Shown here piece after piece: positions 1 through 5,224 of a stretch of 7,006 nt of DNA. The notes beneath the pieces are model-generated. The model saw nothing but the letters and a program-made list of their open reading frames with translations. It had not been told where the DNA came from and did no database searches. Source of the DNA: DASWHR01 sp035541035 (GTDB taxonomy: Bacteria > Actinomycetota > AC-67). The stretch's first letter is position 1, and the number at the start of each line of letters is the position of its first letter. The translations under genes and the position numbers were made by a program. The stretch lies in contig DATLFO010000335.1 of NCBI GenBank assembly GCA_035541035.1, forward strand, positions 1 to 7,006, written 5' to 3'.

Positions 1-954
1 GTCGAGGACCTGACGGCCGAGGACCTCTTGGCGGCGATCGAGCACCAGGCCATGCAGGGCGTCGACTACATGACGGTGCACGCCGGCGTGCGTCTGCGCC
101 ACCTGCCGCTCGTGCAGCACCGGATCACCGGGATCGTCAGCCGCGGGGGTGGCCTGCTCGCGCGCTGGATGGTGCACCACGGGCGCGAGAACCCGCTCTA
201 CGAGCGCTTCGACGACGTGCTCGAGATCGCCCGCCGCCACGACGTGTCGCTCTCGCTCGGCGATGGGCTGCGCCCGGGCTGCCTGGCCGACGCCTCGGAC
301 CGGGCCCAGTTCGCCGAGCTCGACACCCTCGGCGAGCTCACCCGGCGCGCCTGGGACGCCGAGGTGCAGGTGATGGTCGAGGGCCCCGGCCACGTGCCGA
401 TGGACCAGCTCGAGGCCAACGTCCGGCGCCAGCAGGAGGTCTGCGGCGAGGCGCCCTTCTACACGCTCGGCCCGCTGGTGACCGACGTCGCCCCGGGCTA
501 CGACCACATCACCTCGGCGATCGGCGCGGCGATGATCGGCTCGTACGGCACGGCGTTGCTCTGTTACGTCACGCCCAAGGAGCACCTCGGCCTTCCCGAC
601 CGCGACGACGTCCGCACCGGCGTCATCTCCTACAAGATCGCCGCGCACGCGGCGGATCTGGCGAAGGGACATCCGCGCGCGCAGGAGTGGGACGACGCGA
701 TCTCCAAGGCGCGCTTCGAGTTCCGCTGGGAAGACCAGTTCGAGCTTGCCCTTGATCCCGAGACCGCGCGGAGCTTCCACGACGAGACGCTGCCGGCCGA
801 GCCCGCGAAGAAGGCGCACTTCTGCTCGATGCGCATCACGCAGGATGTGCGCGCCTACGCGAAGGAGCACGGGATCGGCGAGGATCGTGTGCTCGAGGTC
901 GGCTTGAAAGAGAAGGCCGAGGAGTTCCGCAAGACCGGGGCGGTGTACCGCTAG
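1..954 (+). CDS. thiC: Phosphomethylpyrimidine synthase ThiC, C-terminal part, lacking the Fe-S motif
   Basis: ThiC converts aminoimidazole ribotide (AIR) to HMP-phosphate in thiamin biosynthesis, using a [4Fe-4S] cluster and S-adenosylmethionine. The frame is open from base 1, so the N-terminal part (perhaps 200-300 residues) lies outside; 317 residues are visible. Family motifs are intact: MTVHAGV, IVSRGGG, LGDGLRPG, EGPGHVPM (His131), GYDHITSAIGAA (His169), YVTPKEHLGLP and FRWEDQFELALDPE. The two His residues match the metal-binding positions of the family as I remember them. The odd part is near the end. Typical ThiC reads AHFCSMCGPKFCSMKITQ, with CX2CX4C holding the cluster. Here it reads AHFCSMRITQ, with a single Cys at partial residue 275 (bases 823-825), so the cluster motif is gone while the frame continues to a normal C-terminus. 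As written the protein should lack radical-SAM activity. A small deletion or an assembly collapse are both possible. Family assignment is very secure; function is doubtful. Confidence 0.95.
   Translation, partial: VEDLTAEDLLAAIEHQAMQGVDYMTVHAGVRLRHLPLVQHRITGIVSRGGGLLARWMVHHGRENPLYERFDDVLEIARRHDVSLSLGDGLRPGCLADASDRAQFAELDTLGELTRRAWDAEVQVMVEGPGHVPMDQLEANVRRQQEVCGEAPFYTLGPLVTDVAPGYDHITSAIGAAMIGSYGTALLCYVTPKEHLGLPDRDDVRTGVISYKIAAHAADLAKGHPRAQEWDDAISKARFEFRWEDQFELALDPETARSFHDETLPAEPAKKAHFCSMRITQDVRAYAKEHGIGEDRVLEVGLKEKAEEFRKTGAVYR
820..834 (+). other. Scar of a lost 24-nt segment at the ThiC cluster motif
   Basis: The codons ttc tgc tcg atg cgc encode FCSMR. In ThiC homologues two FCSM tetrapeptides lie 8 residues apart (FCSM-CGPK-FCSM). 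Exactly one of them is present here, which is what recombination, slippage or assembly collapse between two near-identical 12-base repeats would leave. The missing sequence itself is not visible; its former presence is inferred from family knowledge. Confidence 0.7.
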
Positions 955-973
955 CGGCGGCGGCGTGCCCCGC

Positions 974-979
974 TAGACT
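974..979 (+). promoter_or_regulatory. Probable -10 box (TAGACT) of a leaderless promoter for the phosphomutase trio
   Basis: TAGACT fits the actinobacterial TANNNT -10 pattern. It is followed by 7 nt (gcgcccc) and then the ATG at 987, so transcription would start at or next to the start codon. No Shine-Dalgarno-like sequence occurs in the 32 nt after thiC. I see no convincing -35 hexamer upstream, where the sequence is GCG/GGC-rich. The same hexamer occurs on the other strand upstream of fumC. Confidence 0.55.
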
Positions 980-986
980 GCGCCCC

Positions 987-1607
987 ATGCTCTTACTGTT
1001 GATCCGTCACGCGCTCACCGCGCGCACCGGCGTGAAGCTGTCCGGCTGGACACCGGGGATCCATCTCTCGAAGGTGGGGCGTGCGCAGGCCGAGAGCTTG
1101 GCCGAGCGACTCGACGCGGTTCCGCTCACCGCGATCTATGCATCGCCGCTGGAGCGCACGGCGGAAACGGCGGCACCGGTCGCGCGCGCGAAGCGACTGA
1201 AGGTCCGGACCCGCGAGGACGTCGGCGAGGTGCGGTACGGCGACATCGAGGGACGCTCCTTGCGGGCGCTGAACAAGACCAAGATCTGGACCCAGCTGCG
1301 CGCCTGGCCCTCGGACGTCCGTTTCCCCGGCGGCGAGTCGTTGCGCGAGACGCAGGCGCGCGCGGTGACGGCGATCGAGGACATCCGGCGCAAACACCCT
1401 GACGGCGTCGTGGCCGTCTTCAGCCACGGAGACTGGATACGGCTGGCGATGGCTCACCACATGGGGATCCACATCGATCTCTACCGGCGGTTGAGCGTCG
1501 ATCCCGTCTCGGTCAACGTGCTCCAGTTCTACGATATGGGGGTGCAGGTGCGACGGCTGAACGAGATTGGGACGCTCGGCGATCTGGCGCCGGGAGCGAA
1601 ACGATGA
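987..1607 (+). CDS. Histidine-phosphatase-superfamily protein, MSMEG_4193-type probable phosphomutase
   Basis: The 206-residue protein belongs to the phosphoglycerate mutase-like (histidine phosphatase) superfamily, which transfers phosphate through a phospho-histidine. Visible active-site parts are LIRHA (Arg7, nucleophile His8), SPLERTAETA (Arg57), EVRYGDIEGR (acid Glu81) and FSHGDW (His147). LSGWTPGIHLSKVGRAQA (residues 18-35) and RFPGGESLRETQAR (112-125) resemble the subgroup I remember as TIGR03848. That subgroup is annotated as a probable phosphomutase because it travels with a kinase-like protein and a DUF3090 protein, and both follow here. The usual RHG reads RHA. The start at 987 is supported by the -10 box 7 nt upstream and by alignment of the N-terminal beta strand. 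The end overlaps the next gene by 4 nt (ATGA). Substrate is unknown; a small-molecule phosphatase is equally possible. The homologue I recall in Mycobacterium tuberculosis is Rv2135c. Confidence 0.88.
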   Translation: MLLLLIRHALTARTGVKLSGWTPGIHLSKVGRAQAESLAERLDAVPLTAIYASPLERTAETAAPVARAKRLKVRTREDVGEVRYGDIEGRSLRALNKTKIWTQLRAWPSDVRFPGGESLRETQARAVTAIEDIRRKHPDGVVAVFSHGDWIRLAMAHHMGIHIDLYRRLSVDPVSVNVLQFYDMGVQVRRLNEIGTLGDLAPGAKR

Positions 1608-2137
1608 GCGAATCCTTCGACCTCGACCCGGTCGAGCGGATCACGGCGGGCGCGATCGGCGACCCGGGACAGCGCACGTTCTTCGTGCAAGCTGCGTCCA
1701 GTTTCGAGCAGGTGACGCTGCTGGCGGAGAAGGAGCAGGTGCGCATCCTCGCCCAGGCGATCCTGCAGCTACTCCAGCAGCTGCCCGGCGACGACGAGGA
1801 GGACGTGTCGCCGTCCTTGCTTGCCCTCGCCGATCCGCTCGCGCCGGCGTGGCGCGCGGGAGAGATGGCGATCGAGTACGACGAGGACGCCGACCGCGTC
1901 GAGATCGTGATCCGTGAGGCGGTCCCCGACGAGGACGACGAAGCCGCCGTGCCCGCCCTCGAGCCGGCGAACGCGCGCTTCGTCGCGTCACGTGGCCAGG
2001 TCAGGGCGATGGCGATGCATGCGATCGAAGCGGTGGGTGCGGGGCGTCCGCGCTGCCAGCTGTGCGGTCTGCCGATGGAAAACGAGGACGAGCACATCTG
2101 TCCGGCGACCAACGGTCACCGCTCCTTCCAGGAGTAG
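1604..2137 (+). CDS. DUF3090 family protein with C-terminal Cys/His metal-site signature
   Basis: The 177-residue soluble protein has no signal peptide or membrane segment. Residues 5-28 (FDLDP...GDPGQRTFF) and the C-terminal GRPRCQLCGLPM...HICPATNGHR match DUF3090 (TIGR03847, Rv2134c-like) as I recall it. The C-terminal C151-x2-C154...H164-x-C166 looks like a small zinc site, though metal binding is inferred. Residues 37-61 are a predicted amphipathic helix (LTLLAEKEQV-type heptads), and residues 62-67 and 109-114 are acidic. It starts inside the end of the phosphomutase gene (ATGA overlap), with GGGAG at 1592-1596 giving a 7-nt spacing, so translation is probably coupled. The family has no established function that I know of. 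Its constant position between a phosphatase-like and a kinase-like protein suggests a substrate, carrier or scaffold in the same process; that is inference. Confidence 0.87.
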   Translation: MSESFDLDPVERITAGAIGDPGQRTFFVQAASSFEQVTLLAEKEQVRILAQAILQLLQQLPGDDEEDVSPSLLALADPLAPAWRAGEMAIEYDEDADRVEIVIREAVPDEDDEAAVPALEPANARFVASRGQVRAMAMHAIEAVGAGRPRCQLCGLPMENEDEHICPATNGHRSFQE

Positions 2138-2138
2138 C

Positions 2139-2837
2139 GTGCGCGCGCCGCTCGGGGACGTGATGGGCCTCCTCGAGCGCGGCGACATCGAACTGCTCGG
2201 CTTGCTCCCGCGGGCGTCCAACTACACCTTCGCGGTGAAGGTGGCCCACCAGGGCGTCGAGACCTTGGCGGTCTACAAGCCGCGCGACGGAGAGACGCCG
2301 TTGTGGGACTTCGCCGAAGGAACGTTGTACCGGCGTGAGATCGCCGCCTACGAGGTGAGCCGCGCCCTCGGGTGGGACCTGGTCCCGCCGACGATCGCGC
2401 GCGACGGGCCTTACGGCGTGGGTTCGCTCCAACTGTTCGTCGATGCCGAGCCGGGGGAGCATTACCTCAGCCTCCTGCCGGCGCACGCCGACGCCTTCCG
2501 CCGAGTGGCGGCGTTCGACGTCATCGTGAACAACGCCGATCGGAAGTCCGGCCACTGCATGCTCGAGCGCGAGGACGGCGCGATCCGCGTCGTGGACCAC
2601 GGGGTGTGCTTCCACGAGGAGGTGAAGCTTCGAACGGTGATCTGGGATTTCGCCGGCGAGCCGCTCCCCCTGGACGTGGTCGCCGCGCTCCGTGGGTTCG
2701 ATCCTGCCTCGCTCGACTCGCTGCTGAGCCCTTCGGAGATCGATGCGATGGCCGTGCGCGCGCGGGATCTCATCGAACGGGGCATCTTTCCCGATCCCCC
2801 GGAGGACCGGCGCGCGTATCCCTGGCCGCCGATCTAG
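2139..2837 (+). CDS. SCO1664-family protein, PI3/PI4-kinase-like fold
   Basis: The 232-residue protein resembles the SCO1664 family (TIGR03843, Rv2133c-like), distantly related to phosphatidylinositol 3-/4-kinases and HipA-type kinases. Visible kinase elements, counted from the GTG: VYKPRDGE with the probable ATP-binding Lys47; RREIAAYEVS (Glu67 as possible salt-bridge partner); hinge-like LQLFV (98-101); catalytic-loop-like NNADRKSGH with Asp134 and His139; and VVDHGVCFHEE with Asp153 in the place of the metal-binding DFG Asp. It ends in a Pro-rich tail, PEDRRAYPWPPI. The start is chosen as GTG 2139, one nt after the DUF3090 stop, with AGGAG at 2130-2134 (spacing 4). GTG 2160 and ATG 2163 in the same frame are alternatives that would cost 7-8 residues. 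The same frame is open back to 1914, but that part lies inside DUF3090 and is not family-like. Substrate unknown; lipid, small molecule or protein are all possible. Confidence 0.86.
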   Translation: MRAPLGDVMGLLERGDIELLGLLPRASNYTFAVKVAHQGVETLAVYKPRDGETPLWDFAEGTLYRREIAAYEVSRALGWDLVPPTIARDGPYGVGSLQLFVDAEPGEHYLSLLPAHADAFRRVAAFDVIVNNADRKSGHCMLEREDGAIRVVDHGVCFHEEVKLRTVIWDFAGEPLPLDVVAALRGFDPASLDSLLSPSEIDAMAVRARDLIERGIFPDPPEDRRAYPWPPI

Positions 2838-2839
2838 CT

Positions 2840-4255
2840 TCAGCCGCCGCCGAGCCCCGGGGCCACGATGCCTCCGCGGGTCATCTTCATCAGGTCGAGC
2901 GCCTCGTCGAGCTCCTTCTCGGGCAGCGCGCCGCGCTCGAGCGCGACCTCGCGGATCGACTTGCCCGTCTTGAAGGCCTCCTTGGAGATCTCGGCCGACA
3001 GGTCGTAGCCGATCGCCGGCACCAGCGCCGTCACGATCGGGAAGGTCTGCTCGGCCAGGTGGAGCGCCCGCTCGCGATCGGGCTCGAGCCCGTCGATACA
3101 CTTGTCCACGAACAGCCCCGACGCGGCCGACAACAGCTGGATCGACTCCAGCATGTTGCGCGCGATCATCGGCATGAACACGTTTAGCTCGAAATGGCCT
3201 TGCATGCCGCCCGCGACGATCGCGGCGTCGTTTCCGATCACCTGCGCGGCAACCTGAGTGACCACCTCGGGGATCACGGGATTGACCTTGCCCGGCATGA
3301 TCGATGATCCGGGCTGCAGCTCGGGCAGCTTCAGCTCGCCCAGGCCCGCGCGCGGGCCCGAGCCCATCCAGCGGATGTCGTTGGCGATCTTCATCAGCGA
3401 GGCCGCGATCGTGCGCAGCATTCCGCTGGTCTCGACCGCGGCGTCCTTGGCGCCCTGGGCTTCGAAGTGGTTCTCGGCCTCGCGCAGCGGCAGCCCGGTC
3501 CGATCGGCCAGAATCGCGACCGCGCGCGCCGCGAAGCGTTCGTCGGCGTTGATGCCGGTGCCGACCGCAGTGCCGCCCAGCGCGAGCTCGGCCAGGCGCT
3601 TCGACGCGTCCTGCAGCCGCTCGATCCCGCGGCGGATCTGCATCGCGTAGCCGCTGAACTCTTGGCCGAAGGTGATCGGGGTCGCGTCCATCAGATGCGT
3701 GCGGCCGGCCTTGATGTCTCCGGTCCAGGCGCCCGCTTTCGCGTCCAGCGCGCCGCGGAGCCGCTCCAGCGCCGGGATCAGATCGAAGGTGATCCCGGCC
3801 AGCGCCGACACGTGGATGGCCGTTGGGATCACGTCGTTGGATGACTGGCCGTTGTTGACGTGGTCGTTGGGGTGGACCAGCTTCGAGCCGCGGTCCCCGC
3901 CGGCGATTTCGCTCGCGCGGTTGGCGATGACCTCGTTAGCGTTCATGTTCGTCGAGGTGCCCGAGCCGGTCTGGAAGATGTCGAGCACGAAATGCTCGTC
4001 GAGCGTTCCGGCGATCACCTCGTCGCAGGCCGCCTTGATCGCCTCAGCCGTCTTGGCCTCCAGGAGCCCGAGCTCGGCGTTGGCGGCCGCGGCCGCCCAC
4101 TTGATCTGCCCGAGCGCCTCGATGAAGCGGCGCGGGAAACGCTGGCCGCTGACCGGGAAGTTGTCCACGGCACGCTGCGTGGAGGCTCCCCAGTAGGCGT
4201 GCGCGGGGACCCGCACCTCGCCCATCGAATCCTTCTCGGTCCGGTACTCGCTCAC
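2840..4255 (-). CDS. fumC: Class II fumarate hydratase FumC
   Basis: This 471-residue cytosolic TCA-cycle enzyme interconverts fumarate and L-malate without an Fe-S cluster. It is of normal full length for the family (about 460-470). Visible motifs in order: GSGTSTNMNANEV (97-109), HPNDHVN (128-134), SSNDVIPTA (138-146), GRTHLMDATP (184-193, catalytic His187), GTAVGTGINA (228-237) and GSSIMPGKVNP (316-326), whose Ser318 is the mobile-loop catalytic Ser of the superfamily. SGPRAGLGELKLPELQPG before the loop favours fumarase over aspartase. The start codon is GTG (complement of 4253-4255) with AAGGGG 6 nt upstream on the minus strand. It converges on the kinase-like gene with 2 nt between stop codons, and diverges from the cupredoxin gene across about 149 nt. 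The Gly-rich end (PGLGGG) is slightly unusual but harmless. Confidence 0.94.
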   Translation of the reverse strand: MSEYRTEKDSMGEVRVPAHAYWGASTQRAVDNFPVSGQRFPRRFIEALGQIKWAAAAANAELGLLEAKTAEAIKAACDEVIAGTLDEHFVLDIFQTGSGTSTNMNANEVIANRASEIAGGDRGSKLVHPNDHVNNGQSSNDVIPTAIHVSALAGITFDLIPALERLRGALDAKAGAWTGDIKAGRTHLMDATPITFGQEFSGYAMQIRRGIERLQDASKRLAELALGGTAVGTGINADERFAARAVAILADRTGLPLREAENHFEAQGAKDAAVETSGMLRTIAASLMKIANDIRWMGSGPRAGLGELKLPELQPGSSIMPGKVNPVIPEVVTQVAAQVIGNDAAIVAGGMQGHFELNVFMPMIARNMLESIQLLSAASGLFVDKCIDGLEPDRERALHLAEQTFPIVTALVPAIGYDLSAEISKEAFKTGKSIREVALERGALPEKELDEALDLMKMTRGGIVAPGLGGG

Positions 4256-4268
4256 GATCGTCCCCTTC

Positions 4269-4297
4269 TTGACGGCTTGATTCCCTGAGTCTAGTGC
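4269..4297 (+). promoter_or_regulatory. Possible -35/-10 pair for the cupredoxin gene, overlapping the fumC promoter
   Basis: TTGACG (4269-4274) is one base from the -35 consensus. A 17-nt spacer leads to TAGTGC (4292-4297), a weak -10; TCTAGT at 4290-4295 with a 15-nt spacer is an alternative. The leader would be about 100 nt. The -10 overlaps the proposed fumC -10 on the other strand, so the two promoters could not both be fully occupied at once. This is sequence resemblance only. Confidence 0.3.
4288..4293 (-). promoter_or_regulatory. Possible -10 box (TAGACT) for fumC
   Basis: Read on the minus strand, bases 4293-4288 give TAGACT, identical to the -10 proposed before the phosphomutase at 974. 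Transcription would begin roughly 7 nt downstream, leaving a leader of about 25 nt that contains the AAGGGG ribosome-binding site before the GTG start. No convincing -35 is seen 17-18 nt upstream. Confidence 0.4.
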
Positions 4298-4362
4298 CGA
4301 ATCGGGACAACGCGGAGACGAAACCGGGAAGGCGGAAGAACCGAAACCGAACAGGCGAGGAA

Positions 4363-4378
4363 CCGGGCCGGTGCCCGG
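4363..4378 (+). other. Small perfect inverted repeat in the cupredoxin leader
   Basis: CCGGGC (4363-4368), loop CGGT, GCCCGG (4373-4378): a perfect 6-bp GC stem with a tetraloop, about 15 nt before the GGAGG ribosome-binding site (4393-4397) of the cupredoxin gene. There is no T-tract, so it is not an ordinary terminator. It could be an mRNA-stabilising leader hairpin or a protein site; in DNA this GC-rich it could also be chance. Confidence 0.35.
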
Positions 4379-4404
4379 AGAACTGATCCCCTGGAGGAGG
4401 GCCG

Positions 4405-5157
4405 ATGCGATCCAGGGTTCGTTTCATCCTCCCATTCCTGCTTTTTGCGGCGATGGGACTGACGGTCGCGCCGTCGCATGCCAGCGCGCCCACCTTCACC
4501 ATGGCGGACGTGGATCCCAGCGAGGAAGGCTACGATCCCGCCTACGTTCCCAAGTCCGTGATGCTCGCGCCGGGAGCGCTCGTTCGTTGGCGCAACGACG
4601 ACTGGGGCTCGCGTTCGATCCACACGGCGACCGCCTACTACGGCGCGGCGTTCGGCTCCTCCGCGATCAGCCCGGGCGGATTCTTCTCGACCACCTACGA
4701 CGGCGGGACGGTGCTGTTCCGCTGCATGTACCACTCCGAGCTGGACACCACGATCTCGCCGCCCACGTGCTCGGGCATGTGCGGGGCCATCCACGACTCC
4801 CGCCAGGACCTTGCGCCGCCGAGCGTATCGATCACCACGCGGGACGGGTTCATCTTCACGGGCGGTGTCCGCATCGACGGCGTCGCCTCCGACGATCGCG
4901 CGATCAAGACGGTCGCGGTGACCTTCCGGCCCGTGGTTGTCGCGCCGCCGCTGCTGCCCGCCAAAAGCGTCGTCGCGATCTGCGCCGGCTGCGACGGACC
5001 GGCCGTGAAGTGGAAGGTCTTCCAGGACGCCGAGATCAAAGGTCAGGCCCCGTTCTTGAACCTGCCGCCCGGGCAGTATCGGGTGGAGGCGCTGGCCACC
5101 GATCCCCACGGCAACTCCGCCTCGGCGCAGCCGATCACGATCTACGTGCTGCGCTGA
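4405..5157 (+). CDS. Secreted cupredoxin-like protein with C-terminal Ig-like domain
   Basis: The 250-residue protein begins with a Sec signal peptide: basic MRSRVR, hydrophobic core residues 7-22, likely cleavage after the ASA around residue 28. Residues about 29-120 resemble a plastocyanin/azurin-type cupredoxin: VMLAPGALVRWRNDD, His73 in SIHTAT, and FRCMYHSELDTTI with Cys107 and His110. The axial Met expected near residue 113 is Leu. Immediately after comes CSGMCGAIH (Cys122, Cys126, His130), spaced like the CuA motif of cytochrome oxidase subunit II, but without its following Met. Residues about 138-250 (PPSVSITTRDGFIFTGGVRIDGVASDD...ATDPHGNSASAQPITIYVL) look like a bacterial Ig-like beta-sandwich and contain an extra CAGC pair (Cys193, Cys196). 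GGAGG at 4393-4397 is 7 nt from the ATG. No lipobox or anchor is seen, so it is probably released outside the membrane. Role may be copper binding or electron transfer; partner unknown. Confidence 0.82.
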   Translation: MRSRVRFILPFLLFAAMGLTVAPSHASAPTFTMADVDPSEEGYDPAYVPKSVMLAPGALVRWRNDDWGSRSIHTATAYYGAAFGSSAISPGGFFSTTYDGGTVLFRCMYHSELDTTISPPTCSGMCGAIHDSRQDLAPPSVSITTRDGFIFTGGVRIDGVASDDRAIKTVAVTFRPVVVAPPLLPAKSVVAICAGCDGPAVKWKVFQDAEIKGQAPFLNLPPGQYRVEALATDPHGNSASAQPITIYVLR

Positions 5158-5186
5158 TCGCTGCCGCCGCCCGATCGGTGGCCCCT

Positions 5187-5216
5187 TTGCCCGGCGCTCG
5201 CCGAGGCCGATACGCT
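5187..5216 (+). promoter_or_regulatory. Probable promoter of the acyl-CoA ligase gene, possibly leaderless
   Basis: TTGCCC (5187-5192, 4 of 6 matches to the -35 consensus), an 18-nt spacer, and TACGCT (5211-5216, TANNNT) followed by 8 nt and the ATG at 5225. The bases between the -10 and the ATG (cgccgtcc) hold no Shine-Dalgarno sequence, so leaderless translation is likely. It parallels the layout before the gene at 987. Confidence 0.5.
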
Positions 5217-5224
5217 CGCCGTCC

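Noticed and set aside
1..954. thiC as a pseudogene
   Set aside because: There is no frameshift or internal stop and all other motifs are intact. The missing cluster motif is reported as an anomaly because deletion and assembly collapse cannot be separated from sequence alone.
948..957. Palindrome CCGCTAGCGG at the thiC stop codon as a terminator
   Set aside because: The arms are 4 bp with a 2-nt centre and there is no T-tract, so it cannot form a useful terminator hairpin.
1914..2138. Upstream extension of the kinase-like reading frame
   Set aside because: The frame is open but the extension overlaps DUF3090 and is Arg/Ser-rich and not family-like; the GTG at 2139 fits gene spacing better.
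2001..3101. 366-codon open frame on the minus strand
   Set aside because: It spans DUF3090, the kinase-like gene and part of fumC in a wrong frame, and its product is Arg-rich with no motif. A shadow.
5158..5186. Possible terminator after the cupredoxin gene
   Set aside because: No stable inverted repeat followed by T residues is visible; the sequence is CCG/GCC-rich only.
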